Positions 1-9,806 of a stretch of DNA of 64,000 nucleotides are shown here, piece by piece (positions within the stretch are counted from its first letter, which is position 1; each line of letters opens with the position of its first letter). Origin of the DNA: Archivesica marissinica (lineage: Eukaryota > Mollusca > Bivalvia > Venerida > Vesicomyidae). The DNA is taken from assembly GCA_014843695.1 (NCBI GenBank), contig CM026401.1, positions 44,899,485 through 44,963,484 of the forward strand, in the 5' to 3' direction. The translations under genes were made by a program, and so were the position numbers. The notes beneath the pieces are model-generated. The model was not told where the DNA came from, ran no database searches, and saw only the letters and a list, made by a program, of their open reading frames with translations.

Positions 1-101
1 ACGTACAACTGGCAAAACTCTTTGAGAAGCACGTGCGCAATAACGACCTGTTCGAAGTTGTTGGTAAGGTAACCATGGGTCTAGTCTGCTTCAGGCTTAA
101 G
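1..101 (+). CDS. Aromatic amino acid decarboxylase family, penultimate coding exon (5' end outside window)
   Basis: Reading from base 3 in frame gives 33 codons ending in MGLVCFRLK, then a GT donor (102-103) in phase 0. The segment FEVVGKVTMGLVCFRLK lines up with the conserved stretch of group II PLP-dependent decarboxylases (human DDC and HDC have ...LGLV-FRLKG at this place), so this is the start of the C-terminal domain. The catalytic PLP lysine and substrate residues lie in upstream exons outside the window. A second donor-like GTAAG sits inside the exon at 64-68, but using it would remove the conserved GLVCFRLK block, so I place the junction at 101. Family assignment is secure. Whether the substrate is tyrosine, DOPA/5-HTP or histidine cannot be decided from this part. 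Confidence 0.85.
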
Positions 102-439
102 GTAACCAGTTCACATACATTGTACAGTCTACATTCGTTATGTCGAATTCCGTTGGACCGAACAAAATACTTCGACATAACCAAAGTTTGACTTAACGAA
201 ATTAGATATAAACAGACCCAGTTACATGTATATGTAAAATGATAGTGTCTGAAACGGGACTTTGATCCGACTTCGAGATAACCGGAGAATTCGACATAAC
301 CGACTTTGACATAACGGATGTAGACTGTATATACAACTCACATCATTTCCATTTTATAATCATTGCTCGTTTTTCTATTACCTCCCTAGACAGACATAGT
401 CCAATTTAGCTCGAAATGTATAATTAGTGGTCATTTGAT

Positions 440-612
440 TTGTAATCCTTTGTTTTTCTAATCAAACGTTGCGGTAGGATAAATGTAATTTGATCAATAT
501 CATTTTAATTAATTGATAACCAAATGTGTACATTTGTACTGGGACGAACTACTTTTAGGAGCATTCAGGGGAAGTAACTGACTATTGTTTCTGTTTCTCA
601 TTAGAAACTTGC
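440..612 (-). mobile_element. MITE family G, fragment
   Basis: Reverse-oriented match to the family at 10691-11070. It shares the block around GTTGCGGTAGGATAAATG and the outer end CAGGGGAAGTAACTGAC ... TCTCATTA. Confidence 0.6.
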
Positions 613-740
613 AATACTTCTATAATGCCGAACAGTCTATAGGCCTACAGTTCGCACTTCCTGTCATATCTGAATGTAAAGTAGTATTAATGCAGATTGA
701 CCTGTCTCCTTTAGAGGTCATACGAATTAAAATGTTTTAA

Positions 741-989
741 ACTTTATTTATTTTTACAACGATTGCATAAACAAAGTTTGAACAACTTATATTAATCACT
801 CTCGTTGGCGCGGATGAAAGCGTAAATGTGGTCATTCGTTTGGGAGGAAACCGGAGTACCCGGAGTAAACCCACCTGTCCGATCTGGTGACCACCGTACC
901 ATCTCACATACTTCCCGGTCCGAGGATCGAACCCCGGTTGCATTGATAAGAAGCGAGCACGCTAACCACTGTGCTAATCGGACAGCCGA
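741..989 (-). mobile_element. SINE family C, full length
   Basis: The 5' head, read on the minus strand from 989, is tRNA-like: TAGCGCAGTGGTTAGC works as an A box and GGTTCGATCC as a B box. The body contains the GATGGTACGGTGGTC block. The 3' tail GAGTGATTAATATAAGTTG is followed by a TTCGCAATCG-like end and A/T-rich sequence. The anticodon loop region TTCTCAC resembles tRNA-Glu(CTC), but its stem pairs poorly. It lies antisense in the decarboxylase intron. Confidence 0.8.
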
Positions 990-1377
990 ATATTCATAAT
1001 ACATTGATAATTTTATTCTAAATCAATGTTTGTTTGAATTAAAGATTTAAAGTCACACTGGCAGCTTAGGTTATGGTTAGGTGACTTTCGGGCTATACGA
1101 AATGTTCAACCTTACCCGGTCAGCTAACAAAACGAGTTACATACCAAAATGTTTGTAAATGTCTGAAGTTTGTCACACATGCAGCATAAATTGGCATACA
1201 TCGCGGTGTTCTGAGAAACCAGTATATGGTTTCCTCAAATGAAAGCATTCAGCTTCTTTCTAAGCGATTTTGAAAGTCAACGACCGTACCCACGTGACCA
1301 CAAAGGCCCGGATGTTTGAAATTAGTACTTTACTTGTTTGTGTCTGTATACCAATGCAAGCTTCGTTCTACATGTGT

Positions 1378-1675
1378 GTGTGTGTGTGTGTTTTACGTTT
1401 ATTTATCGTCGCTACCGGTTACCCATATGAGCGATGCCTCCTGAAGAGATTAGTCATTTTAGATTTTGGAGGATAGTGCAATGCTACAGAAAGAGACCCA
1501 TTAAAGAGTCTCCTCTGGTTCTTTTACGTGCACGGTGTAAAGCACCGACACGAGACCTCGGTTTAACGTCCCATCTGAAAGACTGTTAATTTTATTATGG
1601 TCAGACGGGGAATCGAACCTGCGATCCCTGGATTACCAGTCCAGCATGTTAACCACTGGACTAGGGATCCGTCTG
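1378..1675 (-). mobile_element. SINE family A (tRNA-Thr-like head), full length
   Basis: This is the most common SINE in the window. Order on its own strand: a tRNA-like head (CAGACGGATC..., A box TAGTCCAGTGG, anticodon loop CTGGTAA, i.e. GGT for Thr, B box GGTTCGATCCC); a body with GGGACGTTAAACC and GCACGTAAAAGAACC; a tail CTCTTCAGGAGGCGTCGCTC ... TAGCGACGATAAATAAACG; then a short TG/AC-rich end. Its head sits 35 bp upstream of the decarboxylase 3' splice site, so exon 1711 lies very close to an antisense SINE. Confidence 0.88.
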
Positions 1676-1710
1676 TTCTACATGTTTCGTTTATTCTTTT
1701 TTTATTGCAG

Positions 1711-2220
1711 GGCCCAAATGCTTTAACGCAGCGTCTATTGAAGAATATCAATGAATCACGACGAATTCATATGGTACCGGCTCTCGTAAATGAGAACTAC
1801 GTCATACGGTTTGCGGTTTGCGCTGAAAATGCGAAAGAAGATGACATCAAATACGCTTGGAACGAAATCGCGAGCGCCGCCAAGAACTTGATGTCTTCGA
1901 AATCTGAACTTGAGAAAACGCGATATGAACGTATAATGGAAACGTACGAATTATCTGAAACGGAAAGCGAAGACGAGGTATTTGATCAAGAGTTGTTTGA
2001 TCGGGAGCTTATCTTTGATCAGCAGCGATCCACACTCAAACGTGCGTGCGAAAGACGGAACCTATTTCACAGAATGGTGTCTGATCCGAAAGGTTTCAAT
2101 CGAACGCTCCTGAGGGCGCTCAGTATCGATGGCCGCAGAACGATCAGGAGCGAGTCTGATTTGGAAGACGAAAACGGTGATTTACAGACAAAGACACAGA
2201 AGCAAAGGTCAGAGTCCTAA
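1711..2220 (+). CDS. Aromatic amino acid decarboxylase family, last coding exon with long C-terminal tail
   Basis: 169 codons plus TAA, starting GPNAL after a TTGCAG acceptor. Residues 1-60 of the exon (RIHMVPALVNENYVIRF, AVCAENAKEDDIKYAW) match the C-terminal domain of tyrosine/DOPA/histidine decarboxylases, which make tyramine, dopamine/serotonin or histamine in the cytosol. After the usual end of the fold (about NEIASAAKNLM) comes a tail of about 110 residues: an acidic stretch (ETESEDEVFDQELFDREL), then a basic one with FHRMVSDPKGFNRTLL, then Ser/Arg/Glu-rich. Vertebrate DDC lacks such a tail. Tyrosine decarboxylases of invertebrates, as I recall, have longer ends with a MVSDP-like motif, so tyrosine decarboxylase is my first guess. 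An open frame continues upstream to 1597, but that part is antisense SINE and lies before the acceptor. Confidence 0.85.
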   Translation, partial: GPNALTQRLLKNINESRRIHMVPALVNENYVIRFAVCAENAKEDDIKYAWNEIASAAKNLMSSKSELEKTRYERIMETYELSETESEDEVFDQELFDRELIFDQQRSTLKRACERRNLFHRMVSDPKGFNRTLLRALSIDGRRTIRSESDLEDENGDLQTKTQKQRSES

Positions 2221-2244
2221 ACAGCAGGAACAAGAACATTACAC

Positions 2245-2250
2245 AATAAA
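2245..2250 (+). other. Polyadenylation signal AATAAA of the decarboxylase gene
   Basis: Canonical AATAAA 25 bases after the stop codon, on the coding strand. A short 3' UTR is implied. It lies just before the 54-bp array. Confidence 0.5.
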
Positions 2251-2379
2251 CAGAACACACCAAAGGTTCATTAATAACAAAAACAAAAACCAAATGGGAA
2301 CATATTTAAATATTATTGTAAAAGGAATTGATTAAACATGAAATATTGGCAAAGTTAAAATGTGCATTGCTTTTGTGAA

Positions 2380-3662
2380 TATATATATATATACTCACAC
2401 GAAAAAGAAAGTGTGCACTTGGTTAGAGGGGAAATTATATACTTATATTCACACGAAAAAGAAAGTGTGTACTTGGTTAGAGGGGGAAATTATATACTTA
2501 TATTCACACGAAAAAGAAAGTGTGCACTTGGTTAGAAGGGAAATTATATACTTATATTCACACGAAAAAGAATGTGTGCTCTTGGTTAGAAGGGAAATTA
2601 TATACTTATATTCACACGAAACAGAAAGTGTGCACTTGGTTAGAGGGGAAATTATATACTTATATTCACACGAAACAGAAAGTGTGCACTTGGTTAGAGG
2701 GGAAATTATATACTTATATTCACACGAAACAGAAAGTGTGCACTTGGTTAGAGGGGAAATTATATACTTATATTCACACGAAACAGAAAGTGTGCACTTG
2801 GTTAGAGGGAAAATTATATACTTATATTCACACGAAACAGAAAGTGTGCACTTGGTTAGAGGGGAAATTATATACTTATATTCACACGAAACAGAAAGTG
2901 TGCACTTGGTTAGAGGGGAAATTATATACTTATATTCACACGAAACAGAAAGTGTGCACTTGGTTAGAGGGGAAATTATATACTTATATTCACACGAAAC
3001 AGAAAGTGTGCACTTGGTTAGAGGGGAAATTATATACTTATATTCACACGAAAAAGAAAGTGTGCACTTGGTTAGAGGGAAATTATATACTTATATTCAC
3101 ACGAAAAAGAAAGTGTGCACTTGGTTAGAGGGGAAATTATATACTTATATTCACACGTAAAGAAAGTGTGCACTTGGTTAGAGGGGAAATTATATACTTA
3201 TATTCACACGAAAAAGAAAGTGTGCACTTGGTTAGAGGGGAAATTATATACTTATGTTCACACGAAAAAGAAAGTGTGCACTTGGTTAGAGGGGGAAATT
3301 ATATACTTATATTCACACGTAAAAGAAAGTGTGCACTTGGTTAGAAGGGAAATTATATACTTATATTCACACGAAAAAGAAAGCGTGCACTTGGTTAGAA
3401 GGGAAATTATATACTTATATTCACACGAAAAAGAAAGTGTGCACTTGGTTAGAGGGGAAAGTATATACTTATATTCACAAAGAAAGTGTGCACTTGGTTA
3501 GAAGGGAAATTATATACTTATATTCACACGTAAAAAACAATGTTCTGATAATTATCAAATTTCAATTAAAAGTAAAACATCGTGAAGCCAATACATTGTT
3601 GCACATTCTATAAGTATAAAATATCCCCTCTAACCAAGTGCATACTTTCTTTTTAGTGTGAG

Positions 3663-3670
<8 letters not shown>
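2380..3670. mobile_element. TIR element L carrying a terminal-repeat satellite
   Basis: Left end: an AT run, then ACTCACACGAAAAAGAAAGT and GTGCACTTGGTTAGAGGGG. Right end (3608-3668) is the inverted near copy of the same ~58 bp, again next to an AT run. Between them the left terminal sequence is repeated about 21 times (54-bp unit), followed by a short unique core at about 3541-3605. No coding sequence. The TA-rich flanks suit a TA target, but the AT microsatellites hide the exact site. Confidence 0.6.
2391..3540 (+). repeat. 54-bp minisatellite, about 21 copies
   Basis: Unit reads AAATTATATACTTATATTC, then ACACGAAACAGAAAGTGTGC, then ACTTGGTTAGAGGGG. Copies differ at a few positions (AAAAAG/AAACAG, GAGGGG/GAAGGG). 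The middle copies are nearly identical and the outer ones more varied, as expected from unequal exchange. 54 is a multiple of 3, so long open frames appear that are not genes. Confidence 0.92.

Positions 3671-3728
<58 letters not shown>
3665..3728. repeat. (AT)n microsatellite
   Basis: About 30 uninterrupted AT dinucleotides beside the right end of element L. Confidence 0.95.
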
Positions 3729-3731
<3 letters not shown>

Positions 3732-3996
3732 ATTTGTTGAAGGGTATATGAGTATATAATGGTGGCCCTGGGTGATACTCCCAGAATCGCATGATGAAAA
3801 ACGACGTACACAATGTTCTCAGTCACATTTTTTGCTTTGGGGATTTTCATCGACTTTATTTTATAAGTTTTACTCCGTCGACTGCTAAATTGAGTAATTT
3901 CACGAATGTGTGATTTTACCCTGACACCGGCACGTCCAGAGTTGGGATCCCATAAATGTACAATGGATTTTCCTATCGTATTTCGCTGTTAGTTTT

Positions 3997-4297
3997 ACCG
4001 TGTGTTAAACAATTCAATACATTTAAATTGTGTAAAATATATACACACAAATATATGTATTACACATCAATGCAGTTTTCATTATTTTGATTGGATAACC
4101 ATGCAGTAAATATATTGTCATAGCTCCAGGCTATACGGATATAAAAATGCATTTGACGCGCCTCGGGATTCTTAGAATAAAACCGGAAGCTGCGCATGCG
4201 GCTTGATGATGAACAATACATCTGCTGAAATAAGTATGGGGGTAATTTTTCGACATTTTACACAATTTAAATATATTGAATTGCTTAACACACGGTA
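3997..4297. mobile_element. Foldback/MITE-like inverted repeat
   Basis: About 44 bp at 3997-4040 (TACCGTGTGTTAAACAATTC...) returns inverted at 4253-4297 with few changes, around a ~210 bp loop. No coding capacity. The right arm abuts the ~47-bp array. Confidence 0.55.
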
Positions 4298-4304
4298 AAT
4301 AAAT

Positions 4305-4760
4305 ATATATATATATACCAGTCGCATATATTATATATATATCCGTCGTCGATATATATACCAGTCGCATATAGGGTCCGCCTCGTGGTCGATATATATA
4401 TATATACCAGTCGCATATATTGGTCCGCCTGCGTGGTCGATATATAATATATACCAGTCGCATATATGGGTCCGCCTCCGTGGTCGATATATATATATAT
4501 ACCAGTCGCATATATGGGTCCGCTCCGTGGTCGATATATATATATACCAGTCGCATATATTGGGTCCGCCTCCGTGGTCGAATATATATATACCAGTCGC
4601 ATATATTGGGTCCGCCTCCGTGGTCGATATATATATATATACCAGTCGCATATATTGGGTCCGCCTGCGTGGTCGATATATATATATATACCAGTCGCAT
4701 ATATTGGGTCCGCCTGCGTGGTCGATATATATATATATACCAGTCGCATATATTGGGTCC
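4305..4760 (+). repeat. AT-rich ~47-bp minisatellite running into the assembly gap
   Basis: Unit: GGTCCGCCTCCGTGGTCGAT, (AT)n, ACCAGTCGCATATATT. The AT run varies in length, so the period drifts (about 44-50 bp). About 9 copies are visible before the N run. The other side of the gap has no copy. Confidence 0.9.
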
Positions 4761-5760
4761 NNNNNNNNNNNNNNNNNNNNNNNNNNNNNNNNNNNNNNNN
4801 NNNNNNNNNNNNNNNNNNNNNNNNNNNNNNNNNNNNNNNNNNNNNNNNNNNNNNNNNNNNNNNNNNNNNNNNNNNNNNNNNNNNNNNNNNNNNNNNNNNN
4901 NNNNNNNNNNNNNNNNNNNNNNNNNNNNNNNNNNNNNNNNNNNNNNNNNNNNNNNNNNNNNNNNNNNNNNNNNNNNNNNNNNNNNNNNNNNNNNNNNNNN
5001 NNNNNNNNNNNNNNNNNNNNNNNNNNNNNNNNNNNNNNNNNNNNNNNNNNNNNNNNNNNNNNNNNNNNNNNNNNNNNNNNNNNNNNNNNNNNNNNNNNNN
5101 NNNNNNNNNNNNNNNNNNNNNNNNNNNNNNNNNNNNNNNNNNNNNNNNNNNNNNNNNNNNNNNNNNNNNNNNNNNNNNNNNNNNNNNNNNNNNNNNNNNN
5201 NNNNNNNNNNNNNNNNNNNNNNNNNNNNNNNNNNNNNNNNNNNNNNNNNNNNNNNNNNNNNNNNNNNNNNNNNNNNNNNNNNNNNNNNNNNNNNNNNNNN
5301 NNNNNNNNNNNNNNNNNNNNNNNNNNNNNNNNNNNNNNNNNNNNNNNNNNNNNNNNNNNNNNNNNNNNNNNNNNNNNNNNNNNNNNNNNNNNNNNNNNNN
5401 NNNNNNNNNNNNNNNNNNNNNNNNNNNNNNNNNNNNNNNNNNNNNNNNNNNNNNNNNNNNNNNNNNNNNNNNNNNNNNNNNNNNNNNNNNNNNNNNNNNN
5501 NNNNNNNNNNNNNNNNNNNNNNNNNNNNNNNNNNNNNNNNNNNNNNNNNNNNNNNNNNNNNNNNNNNNNNNNNNNNNNNNNNNNNNNNNNNNNNNNNNNN
5601 NNNNNNNNNNNNNNNNNNNNNNNNNNNNNNNNNNNNNNNNNNNNNNNNNNNNNNNNNNNNNNNNNNNNNNNNNNNNNNNNNNNNNNNNNNNNNNNNNNNN
5701 NNNNNNNNNNNNNNNNNNNNNNNNNNNNNNNNNNNNNNNNNNNNNNNNNNNNNNNNNNNN
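4761..5760. other. Assembly gap, 1000 N
   Basis: Exactly 1000 N, probably a placeholder of fixed size. The true array length is unknown. Confidence 0.98.
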
Positions 5761-5789
5761 AACAAGAACACACAAAACATACAGTACAG

Positions 5790-6047
5790 CAGACGGATCT
5801 GTAGTCCAGTGGTAACACGCTGTACACACTGGTAATCCAGAGATCGCAGGTTCGATCCCCCGTCTGACCATAATAAAATTAACAGTCTTTCAGATGGGAC
5901 GTTAAACCGATGTCTCGTGTCGGTGCTTTACACCGTGCACGTAAAAGAACCAGAGGAGATTCCAAAAATCTAAAATTACTAATCTCTTCAGGAGGCGGCG
6001 CTCATATGGGCAACCGGTAGCGACGATAAACAAACGTAAAACACACC
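5790..6047 (+). mobile_element. SINE family A with internal deletion
   Basis: Complete head and tail. About 40 bases between GAGGAGATTC and the TCTAAAAT block are missing. The 29 bases before the head (5761-5789) are the same as those before the copy at 6330. Confidence 0.85.
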
Positions 6048-6126
6048 TTGCACGACTGTAAGCCTTTTTATTCTAAACCAAATGAGTACATTTACCACTA
6101 TAATAGTTGAGATTGCTCGCTAACGG

Positions 6127-6275
6127 AAATAAGGAGCAGCTACGAGTGTGCCTTTAGGCAAGGCATTTAAATTCCACATGCATTTTCTCTCTTTCTCGTG
6201 GCGATGGATTCCATCCGGAGTGAGGTCTCGATAGTGATTAATATAAGTTGGTAAGAACTTCTCTCACGGTTCTAA
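6127..6275 (+). mobile_element. SINE family B, 5'-truncated
   Basis: Starts inside the body (ACGAGTGTGCCTTTAGGCAAGG) and keeps the GGCGATGGATTCC block and the GAGTGATTAATATAAGTTG-type tail. Confidence 0.75.
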
Positions 6276-6329
6276 GCTCCAACTTTAGGGCCTATACAAA
6301 AACAAGAACACACAAAACATACAGTACAG

Positions 6330-6619
6330 CAGACGGATCTGTAGTCCAGTGGTAACACGCTGGATTGGTAATCCAGGGGTCGCAGGTTCGATCCCCCGTC
6401 TGACCCTAATAAAATTAACAGTCTTTCAGATGGGACGTTAAACCGAGGTCTCATGTCGGTGCTTTACACGGTGCACGTAAAAGAACTAGAGGAGATTCTG
6501 GAATGGGTCTCTGTCTGTATCATGCACTATCCTCCACAATCTAAAATAACTAATCTCTTCAGGAGGCGTCGCTCATATGGGCAACCAGTAGCGACGATAA
6601 ATAAACGTAAACACACACA
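6330..6619 (+). mobile_element. SINE family A, full length
   Basis: Complete head, body and tail. The anticodon region reads GGATTGGTAATCCAG. It shares its 5' flank with the copy at 5790, pointing to a local duplication. Confidence 0.88.
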
Positions 6620-6639
6620 ATTCCAATGATGTCAAACCT

Positions 6640-6815
6640 AGAAATGTTTTCCTGGGCAGGCTTAATCGACCTAAGCGGTTAACCAGTACAAAGCAACGTG
6701 TGTGGTGTGCCCTTTTCAAGGACTCTACATAGGTGCCCTTACATAGTATTGAAACCGGGCCCCTTCTATTCCAAATCGGACGCTATACCACTGGACGACG
6801 GACGCCACACACAGG
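6640..6815 (-). mobile_element. Possible SINE with tRNA-Pro-like head
   Basis: On the minus strand a tRNA-like start (CGTCCAGTGGTATAGCG, loop TTTGGAA = TGG, then CCCGGTTTCAA as a B box) is followed by a body containing GTACTGGTTAACCGC, a block shared with SINE family D. Stems are weak. It appears once in the window. Confidence 0.4.
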
Positions 6816-6967
6816 ATGTCACTTCCGGGGCTTCCATACAATGCTAACCTTCATATACCGCATTGCTATCACTTATTGATGATTGTTTGAACACACGGTT
6901 CACTTTCATCTGCTCTAGAAAGCATACTACTTTGAAATATAGAGTGTTATTGTTATCGCACCGTTTT

Positions 6968-7157
6968 GTTTTGCTGTTATATCTAGAAACCTGGACTCTT
7001 TCATCAACCGGTAAAACCAGGGGTCGGTCGTGGATTTCAAGTTAGAGGTGCGCGCAATTATTGTTTTGCTGTTATATCTAGAAACCTGGACTCTTTCATC
7101 AACCGGTAAAACCAGGGGTCGGTCGTGGATTTCAAGTTAGAGGTGCGCGCAATTATT
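6968..7157 (+). repeat. 95-bp direct duplication, two copies
   Basis: The block beginning TTTTGCTGTTATATCTAG repeats after exactly 95 bases with essentially no differences. Confidence 0.9.
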
Positions 7158-7670
7158 GTTTTGCCAATTTGTCTCGTGGCTGTCTCACCTCGTAAACCGC
7201 TTATGTAAATGAAAATGTCACATTCTTAGTAATGTCGAAAGGAAAACACACAGCATGTGGCTGGATGTTAACTGTTATATCCTTTGATAATTAAGCAATA
7301 CTGCATTATCGGGAATTGCTTATGGGGCGCACGTCGCGCGACGTCTCCTGCGCCTAACTGTGGAAACAATATACAATCGACAAAATGAGTTGGACATGGA
7401 ACGATGAACTGGATACAACCAATTAAATTATATTGATAAAACACTCTGCTTCAGGCCCGTAGCCACACCGAGGAAAATGAGGCACTCGCCTCGGTTAGAA
7501 TTTGGCAAGTAACGACAGGTATAGGAAATCTCTGATAAAACTGCCTTCAGAATGCACAGACTAGCATCCACACAAAAATTCGGGGGTGGGGGTCGCCTCG
7601 GTTATTTTCAGATTCTGGCTACGACACTGTGCTTCATTTGGATTTTTTTAATATGATCGTAGTAGTGCAA

Positions 7671-8160
7671 AGAACAAGGCCGAGGCTCTGATATAACGAA
7701 ATCCCACCCGAGGGCTGAAGATGCCTGCAAAGAACGAGGCCGAGGCTCTGAGATAACGAAATCCCACCAGAGGGCTGAAGATGCCTGCAAAGAACAAGGC
7801 CGAGGCTCTGATATAACGAAATCCCACCAGAGGGCTGAAGATGCCCGCAAAGAACAAGGCCGAGGCTCTGATATAACGAAATCCCACCAGAGGGCTGAAG
7901 ATGCCTGCAAAGAACGAGGCCGAGGCTCTGAGATAACGAAATCCCACCCGAGGGCTGAATATGCCTGCAAAGAACGAGGCCGAGGCTCTGAGATAACGAA
8001 ATCCCACCCGAGGGCTGAAGATGCCTGCAAAGAACGAGGCCGAGGCTCTGAGACAACGAAATCCCACCCGAGGGCTAAAGATGCCTGCACTGAACGAGGC
8101 CGAGGCTCCGAGATAACGATACCCCACCCGAGGGCTGACGATGCCTGCAAAGAACCGAGT
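7671..8160 (+). repeat. 60-bp minisatellite, about 8 copies
   Basis: Unit contains GAGGCCGAGGCTCTGAGATA, ACGAAATCCCACCCGAGGGC and TGAAGATGCCTGCAAAGAAC. The last copy is the most divergent. The exact 60-bp period makes three spurious overlapping frames on the minus strand. Confidence 0.93.
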
Positions 8161-8282
8161 CCGAGGCTATGCCAAATATCACACATGACTGATTTGCACC
8201 ATATTACGCAGATATCAATATGGTCACTTCAAACAATTGCTAAATAATGAGTATCTCCATAAATACAGATTGCGTCATCAAT

Positions 8283-8400
8283 AAACACGAGCGGTTAAGG
8301 TCGTTGATTTCAAATCACGTGCCTCTCGCCGCTGTAGGTTCAAATCGTACGAGACTGTCGGTGTCTCACCGTGCCAACCAACACATTGCCTAAGCTTTCG
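8283..8400 (+). mobile_element. SINE family E head fragment (type II tRNA-like)
   Basis: CGAGCGGTTAAGGTCGTTGA and a B box GTAGGTTCAAATC are separated by extra bases, as in Ser/Leu tRNAs with a long variable arm. Confidence 0.5.
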
Positions 8401-8424
8401 GTGCGACTTAAAACCACTGGTGTG

Positions 8425-8650
8425 TGTGTGTGTGTGTTTTACGTTCATTTATCGTCGCTACCGGTTGCCCAGATGAGCGACGCCTCCTGGAGAGATTAGT
8501 CATTTTAGATTTTTGGAGGATAGTGCAATGATACAGACAGAGACCCATTCCAGAGTATCTTCTAGTTCATTTACGTGCAAGGTGTAAAGCACCGACACGA
8601 GACCTAGGTTTAAAGTCCCAATTGAAAGACTGTTAATTTTATTAGGGTCA
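8425..8650 (-). mobile_element. SINE family A, 5'-truncated
   Basis: Tail and body are present in reverse; the tRNA head is missing beyond the TAATAAAATTAACAG block. Confidence 0.82.
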
Positions 8651-8707
8651 CTGGTAATAATATCCCTAGTGTATTGTTCAGGGAAATAATTACATTTTCA
8701 GCAGTAG

Positions 8708-8878
8708 TTCACAACATAGTTCAGCGCGTGCTACATACATGTACCGTACGTCGAAATAAAATCCCCAACTGTCTATTGTACCCTGAGCATTATAATAATT
8801 AAAGTTCACAACATTGTTCAGCGTGTGCTACATACATAATCCCTAACTGCCTATTGTACCCTGTGCATTATAATAATG
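8708..8878 (+). repeat. Imperfect direct duplication
   Basis: GTTCACAACATAGTTCAGCG ... ATTGTACCCTG-GCATTATAATAA occurs at 8708-8802 and again at 8808-8878, the second copy shorter by about 25 bases. Confidence 0.75.
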
Positions 8879-9119
8879 AAAAAAGAGTAGAACGTCGGAT
8901 AGTGTATCGATGTAACTCATATGAAACTATATATTGTCTGGTTGCTAAGGTATTTGCATAAACAATTATCAATGAATCCCAATTTAATGGGTTTACCACG
9001 AGTAGAATTGCATTATACAGCGTTACTCTTTGATGCAGTAAAACTAGTCTCGCAGGAGTATATAGTTCATGCATTAAAGTCCCATACTGTCTGTACTTTA
9101 TAATACGCTGCACATTGAG

Positions 9120-9393
9120 CTATTCTAAGCGCTGGACTGGTAATCCAGGGATCGCAGGTTCGATCCACCCGTCTGACCATAATACAATTAACAGTCTTTC
9201 AGATGGGACTTTAAACCGAGGTCTCGTGTCGGTGCTGTACACCGTGCACGTAAAAGAACCAGGGGAGACCCTGGAATGGGTCTCTGTCTGTATCATTGCA
9301 CTATCCTCCAAAATTCTAGAATGAATAATCTCTTCAGGAGGCGTCGCTCATATGGGAAACCGGTAGCGACGATAAATAAACGTAAAGCACACA
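9120..9393 (+). mobile_element. SINE family A, head truncated
   Basis: Begins in the anticodon stem (GCTGGACTGGTAATCC), then complete body and tail. Confidence 0.85.
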
Positions 9394-9484
9394 AATTATT
9401 TCCATTACGTTCAGCCAAACATAAAGGCGTTGTCATATAATAAATCACGTAGCGTTATCCTAAAAGGATAAATAAAACAATAAA

Positions 9485-9798
9485 CTAGGGATGGCAACGA
9501 ATATCCGAATATTCGAATTCTATTACAATAACTGATTGAGTCATCGCCAAATTTACAGGAAGAATATATGACGTAGGGCATAAAACAGAAAGTAGATTGA
9601 TTGTGAACATTTATGTGTTTGAGATAGTTTGAGTTTTTCACAGAATTTCACCAAATATTCGAATATCTTCCACCAAAAAAACGACCGAATATTCGAATAT
9701 CTTCCGACCGAATATTCGAATATCTTCCGACCGAATATTCGAATATCTTCCGACCGAATATTCGAATACCGAACTCGTTATTCGTTGTCGTCCCTACT
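9485..9798. mobile_element. Non-autonomous hAT-type MITE with internal tandem repeat
   Basis: Ends are inverted: CTAGGGATGGCAACGAATA on the left and, reversed, AGTAGGGACGACAACGAATA on the right. ACAATAAA is present on both sides (9477-9484 and 9799-9806), a perfect 8-bp target duplication, the length typical of hAT elements. About 314 bp, no transposase. The right half holds 4-5 copies of a ~22-23 bp repeat with the palindromic GAATATTCGAATATC. Confidence 0.82.
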
Positions 9799-9806
9799 AC
9801 AATAAA

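Larger units (their letters stand above)
102..1710 (+). other. Intron of the decarboxylase gene
   Basis: Bounded by a GT donor at 102 and a polypyrimidine tract ending in TTGCAG at 1705-1710. Both junctions are phase 0, so the flanking exons join as FRLK/GPNAL, which is what the family predicts. It holds a TTAA-type MITE fragment, a SINE-C and a SINE-A, both SINEs in antisense. Bases 102-440 and 990-1377 show nothing I recognise. Confidence 0.8.

Noticed and set aside
1597..1710. N-terminal part of a separate gene beginning MVRRGIEPAIP
   Set aside because: It is the antisense SINE-A head; the same peptide appears at other SINE copies (e.g. near 5871).
2360..3613. Long plus-strand frames over the 54-bp repeat
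   Set aside because: Unit length divisible by three creates open frames in more than one frame. No start context, no family, pure repeat.
4131..5871. Very long frames across the N run
   Set aside because: They consist of N codons plus AT-rich repeat; no real sequence supports them.
7608..8186. Minus-strand frames over the 60-bp repeat
   Set aside because: Three overlapping frames are all open, as expected for an exact 60-bp period.
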